From: Burkholderiales bacterium
Lineage (GTDB): Bacteria > Pseudomonadota > Gammaproteobacteria > Burkholderiales > Burkholderiaceae_C
Length of the DNA: 58,454 nucleotides
Assembly (NCBI GenBank): GCA_016195825.1
Contig: JACPYV010000011.1
Span: 1-58,454 of the forward strand
Reading direction: 5' to 3'
Below the pieces are notes generated by a model, which had not been told where the DNA came from, did not search any database, and saw nothing but the letters and a program-made list of their open reading frames with translations. Position 1 is the stretch's first letter; every line of letters begins with the position of its first letter. Made by a program: the position numbers and the translations under genes. Positions 1-8,594 of this stretch are shown here, one piece after another.

Positions 1-15
1 CCGTCCATCCCGGCG

Positions 16-1236
16 CTATTTCGCCGCGGGCGGGTTCGCCTGCGCGTTCGGCGTGAACAGCGGCTGTCCGAACTTCGCCTTGCCGAACGAGCCGATGAAC
101 TCCTGCGTGTCGGGGATCAGCAGCCATCTCGCGAACGTGCGCGCGGCCTCGGCCTTCACGTTCGGGTTCTTCGCCGGATTGACGACGATGACGCGGTACG
201 TGTTGAGCAGGTCCTTCGCCTTCTCGCTCACGATCTCGAGCTTCAGCGACGCGCGGAGCGCCAGCCACGTGCCGCGGTCGATCAGCGTGTAGGCCTGCAC
301 GACGTCGTCGGGCAGCATGGTCAGCTTCCAGCCCGGCATGTAGACAGTGGACAGGCGCTCGCGGGCGACCTTGTCGACGGCCGAGTCGGGCGTGATGGCC
401 AGTCCGGGTGCGGCGATGTGCACGCCAAAGGTGACGGTGCCCGTGCCCAGGCCCTGCACCGACAGCGCATCGTCGATCTCGGTGGTTTGCGAGTCGTCGA
501 TGGAGAAGGCCTGCGCCGGTGACAGCGCCAGTTCGTCCTTGATCTCGGGTGCCGTGAGTGCGGGGAAGCCGGCACCCTTGGGGAAGTTCTCGAACAGGAA
601 GCGCTTCCAGTGGAACTGGTAGGGGCTGGTGATGGCGCCGGCGCCCTGCAGCAGGTCCAGCGGCGCCTTGTGCGCCAGCTTGCTGGCCTCGACGACGGCC
701 TTGTACTCGGGGCCGTTCTTGTCGGGCTTGAAGAGGATCTTGTAGATCTGGTCCTGGATGGGCGCGGGGCAGCTGCCGCCGGCCAGCTCCTGGGCCCAGG
801 TCTCGATCTGCAGCTGCTGCTGGCGCTTGCGCTCGATGCCCAGCAGCGCGGCCTTGACCGTCTCCTCAGGAGCCTTCTTGAACTGGCCCTTGCCGGCGCG
901 GCGGAAATAGTGCGGCGCATCGAACAGCCGCAGCAGCGCGGCGGCCTGCTGGACGACGCCCGCGGAGGCGTCGAAATAGTCCCGTGCCAGGTCGGCAAAG
1001 CCGAACTCGCCCTCGGGGGCGAATTCCCAGGCCAGGTCCAGATCAATGTCGTCGGCCAGCGCGCGGGCTTCGCTCAGCAGCACGGCGGGCGCCGGCTTCT
1101 CGAACTTCAGCAGCACATTGGCGGACTTGACCTTGACCCGCTTGCCCGAGTCCAGCTCGACCTGCAGCGAGGCATCGGCCTCCGACATCACCCGGCCGGC
1201 GTGAAATTTCCCGGCATCATCAAACAGCGCAAACAT
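16..1236 (-). CDS. RNB-family ribonuclease, 3' part replaced in frame by the C-terminus of a TupA-type tungstate-binding protein (chimera)
   Basis: The reading frame is intact (406 aa) but joins two unrelated families. Residues 1 to about 314 match the front of a Burkholderiales RNase II/RNB exoribonuclease, including the acidic metal-binding cluster (IDDSQTTEIDDAL) and the stretch STVYMPGWKLTMLPDDVVQ. From about residue 315 (AYTLIDRGTW) to the end it reads like the last 90 residues of a TupA-like tungstate ABC binding protein (YRVIVVNPAKNPNVKAEAA, FGQPLFTPNA). RNB proteins of this type are normally about 650-700 aa, so the rest of the catalytic barrel and the RNA-binding tail are missing. 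The join falls at 283-297, where both families plausibly encode QAYTL. It lies 18 nt after the esterase gene, its usual upstream neighbour. The product is probably inactive as a ribonuclease. The join may be real or an assembly artefact. Confidence 0.75.
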   Translation of the reverse strand: MFALFDDAGKFHAGRVMSEADASLQVELDSGKRVKVKSANVLLKFEKPAPAVLLSEARALADDIDLDLAWEFAPEGEFGFADLARDYFDASAGVVQQAAALLRLFDAPHYFRRAGKGQFKKAPEETVKAALLGIERKRQQQLQIETWAQELAGGSCPAPIQDQIYKILFKPDKNGPEYKAVVEASKLAHKAPLDLLQGAGAITSPYQFHWKRFLFENFPKGAGFPALTAPEIKDELALSPAQAFSIDDSQTTEIDDALSVQGLGTGTVTFGVHIAAPGLAITPDSAVDKVARERLSTVYMPGWKLTMLPDDVVQAYTLIDRGTWLALRASLKLEIVSEKAKDLLNTYRVIVVNPAKNPNVKAEAARTFARWLLIPDTQEFIGSFGKAKFGQPLFTPNAQANPPAAK

Positions 1237-1254
1237 AAGAGGGCGATTGTCGCC

Positions 1255-1845
1255 TCAGCCTTGCAGGTGTTCGAGGACACCGGGCAGATGGTCTTCGAAG
1301 TCGGTGAGGCCGTGGTCGCTACCCTCCAGCACCTCGCCGTCGCAGCCGGCGTAGCGGGCCAGCATCTCGCGCCAGTCCAGCAGCTCGTCACCCTTGGCGA
1401 TCAGCGCGTAGTAGCGCAGCGGCGTCGTCAGCCGGGGCGGTGGCGTCAGGGCGGCGAGTTCGGCCACGTGCTGGGCGGTGAAATCGAACTTCAACGCGGG
1501 GTCATGCCAGGCGCTCAGCTCCCCGATATGGCCAGCGAGGTCGCGCGCCGGGTCCACGGCCGGGTTCAGCACTGCCGCACGCCACTTGCGGTGGGCCGGC
1601 TGTTCGGCCAGCGCCGTGGCGTAGAAGCCGCCCAGCGAGCTGCCGATGACGGCCGCTCCCACCGCCGGCCAGCCGGCGACAAGCTCGCCGATCAAGGCCA
1701 TCGCGTCCAGCGGCGACGGCGGCAGCTGCGGGCAGGCGAAAGTCAGGCCGGGCTGGCCGGCGGCCCAGGCGGCCATGCGGCGCGCCTTGGCGGAGGCGGG
1801 GGACGAGCGAAAGCCGTGCAGATAAATCAGATGCGTGAGCGCCAT
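1255..1845 (-). CDS. yqiA: YqiA/YcfP-family alpha/beta-hydrolase (esterase)
   Basis: This is a 196-residue cytosolic esterase of the YqiA type, a small alpha/beta hydrolase. The N-terminus has the strand and oxyanion segment IYLHGFRSSP. The nucleophile elbow is GSSLGG with the serine near residue 70, and the C-terminal end has the catalytic histidine in GSDHGLTDF. The start at 1845 (MALTHLIYLHGF) is chosen because it gives the family's normal length; upstream in-frame codons add 60 residues of low-complexity sequence unlike the family. It is transcribed leftward just ahead of the RNB gene with an 18-nt gap, an arrangement common in Burkholderiales. The natural substrate is unknown. Confidence 0.87.
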   Translation of the reverse strand: MALTHLIYLHGFRSSPASAKARRMAAWAAGQPGLTFACPQLPPSPLDAMALIGELVAGWPAVGAAVIGSSLGGFYATALAEQPAHRKWRAAVLNPAVDPARDLAGHIGELSAWHDPALKFDFTAQHVAELAALTPPPRLTTPLRYYALIAKGDELLDWREMLARYAGCDGEVLEGSDHGLTDFEDHLPGVLEHLQG

Positions 1846-1959
1846 GACGGAAGTTTTTGCGTGAAATTTGGCAACCCTGCGACGGGGGAGGGCTCCCATT
1901 GACGCCAGTGTCGCTGCCCGCCACAGTGGCCGCCTTTCGTTTCTCCCGGACACACTTTC

Positions 1960-4544
1960 ATGATCCCGATGTGCCGCACCGCCCTGGCCACTGCCGCGCT
2001 GCTCGCGCTGGCCGCCTCCGCCCAAGCCCAGACCCCTGCCGCAGCACCGGCCGGTGCAGCTTCGGCACCCGGCGCCGCCGCCGCCCGGCCGCCCGCCGAC
2101 CCGACCGCCCCCAAGCCCTTCGCCGACGTCATCAAGGGCGCCAAGGAGCAGCCGTCGCCAACTCTGTCGGCGAGCGTGGCCTGTACGCCAGCCAGATGCT
2201 GGGCGACGAGCTGGCCGAGTGGCGCCGCATCGGCAACCATGTGCAGCTGATCGCGCTGAACACCAAGTTCCGTTCTGACAACGCTTCGTCCAAGCTGGCC
2301 ATTGAGCAGGCCTTCTCGCCCAGCCTGATCACCTCCGGCCCGGTGGCCAGCGCCGACCACCCGGACCGCAAGTCCGTGCTGGTGGATGCCAGTGGCCTGC
2401 TGCTGGGCGACATCCCTGGCTATTCCACCCGCCTGGAGATGGCCTACCGTCTGCCCTACGCGCCGGACCGCAGCAACTCGTTCATCGAGGCCAGCCGCGC
2501 CGACGCGCAGATCACGACGTTGACCTCGCGCATGCACTTCGCCACCGCGCGCATCCCCGCGCCGCCGCTGGTGCCCGTGCCGGTGCCCATGCCCACGCCG
2601 CCGCAGGCGACGCCGGACCCGCGCTCGATGTTCTTCAGCTTCGTCTACAGCTTCCGCGCGCTGCCCGAAGCGCCGGCCGCCGTGCGCCATGCCGACCCGC
2701 GTCTGGGTCATTTCATGGAGAGCTACAGCAACCTGGGCGACGACCTTAAGGCCAACCCGCGTGTGCACATGGTGGCGCGCTGGCGCCTGGAGAAGAAGGA
2801 CCCGGCGGCAGCACTGTCCGAGCCGGTGCAGCCCATCACCTACTGGATGGACAAGAACATCCCCACCAAGTACCGCGAGGCCGTCAAGGCCGGCATCCTG
2901 GAGTGGAACAAGGCCTTCGAGAAGATCGGCTTCAAGGACGCCGTCGTCGCCAAGCAGCAGCCCGACGATGCCGACTGGGACAACATGGACTCGACGCACG
3001 CGTCCATCCGCTGGTTCACCGGCTCCGACGTGGGCTTTGCCATCGGCCCGAGCAACCGTGACCCGCGCACCGGCGAGATCCTGGACGCCGACATCGGCAT
3101 GAGCGACGTCTTCGGCCGCGGCTCGCGCCGCCTCGCCACGGACGACGTGGCCAGCCAGCTGGCGCATGACCACGCTGGCAGCTGGATGGGCGAGCGCAGC
3201 CGCGTCGCGCTGGCCGAGCAGCTGTGCAGCTACATGGCCGACCAGGCCACCGAGCTGGGCTTCGCGCTAGACCTGCTGGCGCTGCGCGACGGCACGGACA
3301 TGAACGGCCCCGAGGCCGAGGCGCTGGCCCAGGCCGTCATCAAGGACGTGGTCATGCACGAGGTTGGCCACACGCTGGGCCTCAAGCACAACTTCAAGTC
3401 GTCCACCACGGTCACGCAGGCCCAACTCAAGGACAGGGACTGGACCGAAGCGCACGGCATCTCCAACTCGGTGATGGACTACAACGCCTATAACCTGCCG
3501 CTCAAGGGCGAGGCCAAGACCAGCATCACCAACACGACGCTGGGCGCCTACGACTACTGGGCCATCGAATACGCCTACAAGCCCATCGCCGTGGAGCAGG
3601 AGACGGCCGAGCTCGCCAGGATCGCAGCGCGCTCGACCGAGCCGCAGCTGGCCTACGGCGACGACTTCGATCAGGGCGTGGGCGGCCCCTACGACGGCTT
3701 CGATCCGCGCACCAACCAGCGCGACCTGGGCGACGACCCGCTGGCCTACGCCAAGAAGCGTCTCAAGCTAAGCCAGGAGCTGTGGGAGCGCGTGCAGGCC
3801 CGCAAGCCCGAGGCCGGCGAAGACCCGCTGCGCAGCCGCCGCTCGGTGTTTGAGAGCTTCCGCCAGTTGGGCATGACGGCCAACAACGTCAGCAAATACG
3901 TTGGCGGCATCTATGCCGAGCGCATCGTGCCGGGCGTCACGCCGGGCCAGGCCTTCAAGCCGGTAGACAACGCCCAGCAGCGCGAGGCCCTGCGCTTCAT
4001 CGCGACGGGCCTGCTGTCCAGCGACTCGTTCAAGTTCCGCCCCGAGTTCCTGACCAGTCAGACGGTGGACTACAACGAGTGGGACCGCGGCCTGCCGCTG
4101 TCCATCCCCGACAGCGTCAGCGCGCTGCAGGGCCGCGTGCTGGACCGCCTGATGTCGCCCAACACGGCGCGCCGCCTGATCGAGCAGAGCGGCTACCTGC
4201 CCGAGGCCCAACGCAAGGGTGCGGTGTCGCTGAGCGAGGTCTACGCCACGCTGCAGGGCGCCATCTTCAGCGAGCTGAAGACGGGCACCGAGATCGACCG
4301 CATGCGCCGCAGCCTGCAACGCGAGTACCTGAAACGCCTGCAGGCCCAGCTGAACCGCTCCACCAACGGTGCAACGGTCTATGCCGACGCGTTCTCGATG
4401 GCCCGTTACCACGCCAGCCAGTTGGCCAGCGACCTGCGCACGGCCTCGGCCAAGCCGGGCCTGTCCGTCGAGACGCGCGCCCACCTGGCTGAGTCGCTGG
4501 ACCTGCTCAACGGCATGCTGAAGGCGACGATGACGCGCACCTGA
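1960..4544 (+). pseudogene. Secreted zinc-dependent metalloprotease (DUF5117/DUF5118 type), broken by an out-of-frame internal deletion
   Basis: An N-terminal signal peptide (MIPMCRTALATAALLALAASAQA) starts at 1960 and runs in one frame to about 2145 (KPFADVIKGAKEQ). The rest of the protein (from NSVGERGLYASQM to the stop at 4544) is in another frame. In relatives about 40 residues separate these two motifs, so an out-of-frame deletion at about 2140-2155 is the simplest reading. Downstream the protein is complete, with the extended zinc site HEVGHTLGLKH (first histidine codon at 3357) and conserved segments such as YWMDKNIP, WNKAFEKIGF and SVMDYNAYN. Family members are exported peptidases of about 850-900 aa with unknown substrates. 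As written, the signal peptide and the catalytic domain cannot be made as one chain. A sequencing or assembly error is the alternative. Confidence 0.72.
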
Positions 4545-4565
4545 TCCCAGCGCACCTTTGCGACC

Positions 4566-4593
4566 AAGGCCGGCAGCGATGTCGGCCTTTTTT
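4566..4593 (+). terminator. Rho-independent terminator after the metalloprotease gene
   Basis: A perfect 7-bp stem (AAGGCCG 4566-4572 with CGGCCTT 4583-4589) closes a 10-nt loop and runs straight into six T residues at 4588-4593. It lies 21 nt after the stop codon at 4544 and ahead of the thioesterase gene. Confidence 0.8.
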
Positions 4594-4629
4594 CTGCTCG
4601 CTACCATCTGTGGCCACGAGGAAAGCCCC

Positions 4630-5040
4630 ATGCCCGACAGCGCGCAATTCAACCAACTCGGTGCCGAGCACCTGCCGGGTTATCTCGGCATCGTCATCAC
4701 CCACGTGGAAGGCAGCGAGATCCACGCCGACCTGGCTGTGCGCCAGGAGTTGATGGCGCCCAACGGTTTCCTGCACGCTGGCAGCGTCGTGACGCTGGCC
4801 GACACCTGCGCCGGCTATGGCTGCATGGCCAACCTGCCCGAGGGTGCGGTCGGCTTCACGACCATCGAGCTGAAGTCCAACCACTTGGGTACGGCGCGCG
4901 ACGGCACCATCACCTGCGTGGCCAAGGCCCAGCACCTGGGCCGCACGACGCAGGTCTGGGATGCGGTCGTCACGCACAAGGACACCGGCAAGACCATTGC
5001 CTTGTTTCGCTGCACGCAGATGGTGCTGTACGGCAAGTGA
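4630..5040 (+). CDS. PaaI-family thioesterase (hotdog fold)
   Basis: A 136-residue single-domain hotdog thioesterase of the PaaI/YbgC-like superfamily, expected to hydrolyse acyl-CoA thioesters in the cytosol. The hallmark segment is NGFLHAGSVVTLADTCAGYG, corresponding to the HGG..tlaD motif of PaaI proteins. Later strands (FTTIELKSNHLG) fit the fold. The start at 4630 is supported by a Shine-Dalgarno sequence GAGGAAAG at 4618-4625, five bases upstream; an earlier in-frame start would overlap the terminator hairpin. It stands alone between a terminator and a lipoprotein gene. The specific acyl substrate cannot be read from the sequence. Confidence 0.85.
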   Translation: MPDSAQFNQLGAEHLPGYLGIVITHVEGSEIHADLAVRQELMAPNGFLHAGSVVTLADTCAGYGCMANLPEGAVGFTTIELKSNHLGTARDGTITCVAKAQHLGRTTQVWDAVVTHKDTGKTIALFRCTQMVLYGK

Positions 5041-5155
5041 GGCTGGCAGAGCCCCGCGGACGGGGGGAGATCGCGGCGCTTGTCCCATGTTCGAGGGCCA
5101 GCGTGGCCCGGTGGTGGCGCGAGACTCGCGCCTCGCCGTCCCCGAGGTTCCGACC

Positions 5156-5953
5156 ATGACTGTCCGCCTGCTGTTTGCTGTTCCCGTTTTCGCCCTGCTC
5201 GCCGCCTGCGGCAAGTCCTCGACCTCGCTGGGCGAGGGCGGCTCCGTCATCTCCGGCTCGGCCGGGCCGGCCGGCGCACACAAGGCCAGCCGCGAGCTGG
5301 TGAAGTGCGACGCGCCCGTCGCCACACTGGCGCTGGTCGAGAACCCCAACGGCTACAGCTACTCCAGCAGCTACCAACTGCCGTCCAGCCCCGTGCCGCT
5401 GGTGCGCCTGCTGGCCCAGCAGAGCGGCTGCTTTCGCGTCGTCGACCGCGCGGCCGGCCTGAAGGCCACGGTGCGCGAGCAGGAGCTCAAGGATGCTGGC
5501 ATCCTGCGCCAGCAGGGCAACACGGTCCACAAGGGCAAGGGCTACGAAGCCCAGTACAGCCTGACCCCCAGCCTGACCTTCAGCGAGCAGGATGCCGGCC
5601 GCCAGATCGGCGGCATCCTGCAGGCCATCCCCTACCTGAACAAACTCGTCGGTGCGGCGGAGCAGGTCAAGCTCAAGCAGGCCCAGGCGGCGCTGCTGCT
5701 GACCGACAACGAGACCACCGAGCAGATCGCCGCGGCGACCGGCTCGGTCGAGGTGGCAGACCTGGGCGTGGGCGGCGCCATCGTCGGCAAGCTGGGCGGC
5801 GCGGCCGGCGCGGGCTGGAGCAATTCCAACGAGGGCAAGGTCATCGCCGCGGCGTTCCTCGATGCGCACAACCAGCTCGTCGCCCAGGTGCGCGAGCTGC
5901 AGGCCAAGGAGCTGCCGCCGGAAGTCGCCCGACGCAAGGCGCAAGGCGGCTGA
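5156..5953 (+). CDS. CsgG/HfaB-like outer-membrane lipoprotein
   Basis: A 265-residue predicted lipoprotein. The signal peptide ends in a lipobox LLAAC with the acylated cysteine at residue 18. The mature part has the fold signature of CsgG/HfaB-like proteins: VATLALVEN near the start, then LVRLLAQQSGCFRVVDRAAG, where family members name the regulator and recover the virulence or secretion factor. A glycine-rich stretch (VGGAIVGKLGGAAGAG) follows around residue 200, and the end carries a helix. CsgG itself is an outer-membrane secretion channel; shorter relatives like this one have no settled role. No curli genes lie nearby. The start at 5156 is chosen because it begins the signal peptide. 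Confidence 0.7.
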   Translation: MTVRLLFAVPVFALLAACGKSSTSLGEGGSVISGSAGPAGAHKASRELVKCDAPVATLALVENPNGYSYSSSYQLPSSPVPLVRLLAQQSGCFRVVDRAAGLKATVREQELKDAGILRQQGNTVHKGKGYEAQYSLTPSLTFSEQDAGRQIGGILQAIPYLNKLVGAAEQVKLKQAQAALLLTDNETTEQIAAATGSVEVADLGVGGAIVGKLGGAAGAGWSNSNEGKVIAAAFLDAHNQLVAQVRELQAKELPPEVARRKAQGG

Positions 5954-5973
5954 GCCAGGGCTATGCTGGCGCC

Positions 5974-6447
5974 ATGCAGCCGGACAAGCCCTTCAAGATC
6001 CCTGAATCCGTCCTCGTGGTCATCCACACGCCCGATCTGCAGGTCCTGCTGATCGAGCGCGCCGACCATCCCGGCTACTGGCAGAGCGTCACCGGTTCCA
6101 AGGACAGTCTCGACGAGCCGGTCACAGAGACCGCGCGGCGCGAGGTGCTGGAGGAGACCGGCTTCGACATACCGGCCGTGGGTGGTGAACTGCGCGACTG
6201 GCGGTTGGCCAACGTCTACGACATCTACCCGCACTGGCGCCACCGCTACGCGCCCGGCGTCACGCGCAATACCGAACACGTCTTCGGCCTGCAGCTGCCG
6301 TCGGCGTTGACGCCGACGCTGTCGCCGCGCGAGCATCTGGCGTGGCTGTGGCTGCCCTGGCATGAAGCAGCCGACCGCTGTTTCTCGCCGTCCAACGCCG
6401 AAGCCGTGCTGCAGCTGCCCAGGCTTGCTGCTGCCATGACGCCATGA
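5974..6447 (+). CDS. nudB: Dihydroneopterin triphosphate diphosphatase (Nudix)
   Basis: A 157-residue Nudix hydrolase of the NudB type, which removes pyrophosphate from dihydroneopterin triphosphate in folate biosynthesis. The Nudix box spans about residues 41-64 with the metal-binding core REVLEETGF (E57, E60, E61). The conserved lead-in GYWQSVTGS matches NudB, and NTEHVFGLQLP and EHLAWLWLPWHEA fit its C-terminal half. One extra residue sits between the box glycine and the first glutamate. The stop overlaps the start of the next gene as ATGA (6444-6447), so the two are translationally coupled. This nudB-EEP-clsB order is common in Burkholderiales. Confidence 0.9.
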   Translation: MQPDKPFKIPESVLVVIHTPDLQVLLIERADHPGYWQSVTGSKDSLDEPVTETARREVLEETGFDIPAVGGELRDWRLANVYDIYPHWRHRYAPGVTRNTEHVFGLQLPSALTPTLSPREHLAWLWLPWHEAADRCFSPSNAEAVLQLPRLAAAMTP

Positions 6448-7235
6448 GATCCGTCGCCCGCCCCGCCCCCCACTCGCCCGGCGCGGTGCTGCGCGTGGCC
6501 ACGTACAACATCCACAAGGGTGTGCGGGGCCTGGGGCCCGCCAAGCGGCTGGAGATCCACAACTTGCAGATGGGCGTGGAGGCCATGGACGCCGACCTGG
6601 TCTGTCTGCAGGAGGTGCGCCTCTTCCACCACCGCGAGGCGGCCTATTTCGACCGCACCTGGTTCGGCTGGCCCGAGCAAGGCCAGGCCGAGTTCCTCGC
6701 GCCTGACGGCTATGAGGTGGCCTACCGCACCAACGCGACGACCCGGTTCGGCGAGCATGGCAACGCGCTGCTGTCGCGCTGGCCGCTGGGTGATATCGGC
6801 CACCACGATGTGTCCGACCATGCCTTCGAGCAACGCGGGCTGCTGCATGTGCCGGTGCGCTGGCAGGGGGCCAACGTGCATGTGGTCGTAGCCCATTTCG
6901 GCTTGATCCATTCAAGCCGGTTGCGCCAGGTCGAACGCCTCGCTGCCTTCGTGCGAGAGCATGTGCCCGCGGGCGACCCCGTCCTCGTCGCGGGTGACTT
7001 CAACGATTGGGGCGAGCGCCTGGACGTGTCGATGCGGGCCCATGGCCTGAAGCGTGCGCAGTCGCCGCATTCGCGCGGGCGCGCTGCTACCTTTCCGTCG
7101 CGGCTGCCGGTGTTTGCGCTGGACCGCGTCTACCTGCGCGGCCTGCACTGCACCGGCGTGCAAGTGCCGCGCGGCCCGAGCTGGGCCCGGATGTCGGACC
7201 ACCTGCCCTTGATCGTCGAGCTGGCGCTGGAATGA
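6444..7235 (+). CDS. Endonuclease/exonuclease/phosphatase (EEP) family protein
   Basis: A 263-residue member of the EEP superfamily, metal-dependent phosphodiesterases including exonuclease III and sphingomyelinase-like enzymes. Motifs in order are ATYNIHKG near the start, LQEVR for the metal-binding glutamate, AGDFNDWG, LDRVYLRG, and SDHLPLIVEL at the end with the catalytic Asp-His pair. There is no signal peptide. It overlaps nudB by 4 nt and lies 70 nt before clsB; EEP genes beside clsB (the ybhP/ybhO pair of E. coli) are well known, which suggests a phospholipid-linked role, but the substrate is not established. Confidence 0.87.
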   Translation: MRSVARPAPHSPGAVLRVATYNIHKGVRGLGPAKRLEIHNLQMGVEAMDADLVCLQEVRLFHHREAAYFDRTWFGWPEQGQAEFLAPDGYEVAYRTNATTRFGEHGNALLSRWPLGDIGHHDVSDHAFEQRGLLHVPVRWQGANVHVVVAHFGLIHSSRLRQVERLAAFVREHVPAGDPVLVAGDFNDWGERLDVSMRAHGLKRAQSPHSRGRAATFPSRLPVFALDRVYLRGLHCTGVQVPRGPSWARMSDHLPLIVELALE

Positions 7236-7305
7236 TCCCCGCTCGGCCGACCGAAGGGACGCGCTCCCGCCTGGACGGGCGGCGCGCAGCACCAAGGGTG
7301 ACCCG

Positions 7306-8568
7306 ATGAGGCGACTCGGGGCGAAGCGGCGCCGGCGGCATCACGCCGCGGACCCTGGTTTCGTCGGCGGCAACGAGGTCGAGCTGCTGCGCGGCGGCGA
7401 CCAGCTCTTCCCGCGCATGGAGGCCGCCATCCGTGCGGCGCACCGAGAGGTCTGGCTGGCGACCTATATCTTTCATGACGACACCGCCGCGCTGGCGCTG
7501 GTGGAGGCGCTGCTGGCCGCCGACCGGCGCGGCGTGCGCGTGCGCGTCGTCGTTGACGGCTTCGGCAGCGGTGCCAGCGCGGCGACGCTGCGCGATCGCT
7601 TTGCCGGCAGCGGCGTGGCCTTCGCCGTGTTTCGGCCCATGGACCGCTGGTGGCATTGGCTGCAGCCCGGCCAGCTGCGCCGCCTGCACCAGAAGCTTTG
7701 TGTCGTCGACGGCGAGCAGGCCTTTGTCGGCGGCATCAACGTCATTGACGACCGGCTGGACATCCACCATGGGATGAGCGAGCTGCCGCGGCTGGATTTC
7801 GCCGTGGCGTTGCGGGGAGCGCTGGTCGATGCCGTGGGCCAGGGCGTGCGCTCGATCTGGTCGCGCGCCTGGCTGGGGCGTGACTTCGACGACGCGCTGC
7901 TGGACTACGTGCCGCTGCGCCGCCGCATGGGCCTGTGGCTGAACCAGCTCTGGCGCGGCCCGCAGCGCCTGCCCGAGCCCGCTGCGCGGCTGCAGCCCGT
8001 CTGCGCTGCCTTCGTGCTGCGCGACAACCTGCGCCGGCGGCGCACCATCGAGCACGCCTATGCCGACGCGATCCACGGTGCGAGTGGCAGCGTGGACCTG
8101 GTCTGCCCCTACTTCTACCCGGGCCAACGCATCCGCCTGGCGCTGCGCCGCGCGGCCGGGCGCGGCGTGCGCGTGCGCCTGCTGCTGCAGGGCAAGCTGG
8201 ACTACCGGCTGGCCGGCTGGGCCGCCGAGGCGCTGTATGCCGACATGATCGGCCACGGCGTCGAGATCTACGAGTACACGCCGGCCTTCCTGCACGCCAA
8301 GGTGGCCGTCGTCGATGGCCTGTGGGCCACGGTTGGCAGCTCCAACATCGACCCGCTGTCGCTGCTGGTCAACCTGGAGGCCAACGTCGTTGTGCTGGAC
8401 CGTGACTTCGCAGCCGGGCTGGCCGGGGAGATCGAGACGGCCCTGGCCGTGTCCGCCCGGGTCGGTGAGCGTGGCGGCACCGGCCTGCGCGCAATGCTGC
8501 ACCGCGCGGTTGTGGCCTGGTTTGCCTACGTCTTCCTGCGCGTGGCGGGGGCCGCCGGGCGCTACTGA
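7306..8568 (+). CDS. clsB: Cardiolipin synthase B
   Basis: A 420-residue phospholipase D superfamily enzyme that makes cardiolipin at the inner membrane. Both HKD motifs are present: HQKLCVVDG (H128, K130, D135) and HAKVAVVDG (H330, K332, D337), each followed by the usual G-G/S-x-N segment (VGGIN, VGSSN). The N-terminus is strongly basic and lacks the two transmembrane helices of ClsA, which fits ClsB. A hydrophobic segment near the C-terminus (AVVAWFAYVFLRVAGAAG) could touch the membrane. It follows the EEP gene in the same direction. Length is normal for the family. Confidence 0.9.
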   Translation: MRRLGAKRRRRHHAADPGFVGGNEVELLRGGDQLFPRMEAAIRAAHREVWLATYIFHDDTAALALVEALLAADRRGVRVRVVVDGFGSGASAATLRDRFAGSGVAFAVFRPMDRWWHWLQPGQLRRLHQKLCVVDGEQAFVGGINVIDDRLDIHHGMSELPRLDFAVALRGALVDAVGQGVRSIWSRAWLGRDFDDALLDYVPLRRRMGLWLNQLWRGPQRLPEPAARLQPVCAAFVLRDNLRRRRTIEHAYADAIHGASGSVDLVCPYFYPGQRIRLALRRAAGRGVRVRLLLQGKLDYRLAGWAAEALYADMIGHGVEIYEYTPAFLHAKVAVVDGLWATVGSSNIDPLSLLVNLEANVVVLDRDFAAGLAGEIETALAVSARVGERGGTGLRAMLHRAVVAWFAYVFLRVAGAAGRY

Positions 8569-8594
8569 GGCGCCCCCTGGGGGCCTGGGGGCGC

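Noticed and set aside
610..1902. Long rightward open frame opposite the RNB and esterase genes
   Set aside because: Arg/Gln/Gly-rich antisense translation of a high-GC gene with no family features; the minus-strand proteins explain the region.
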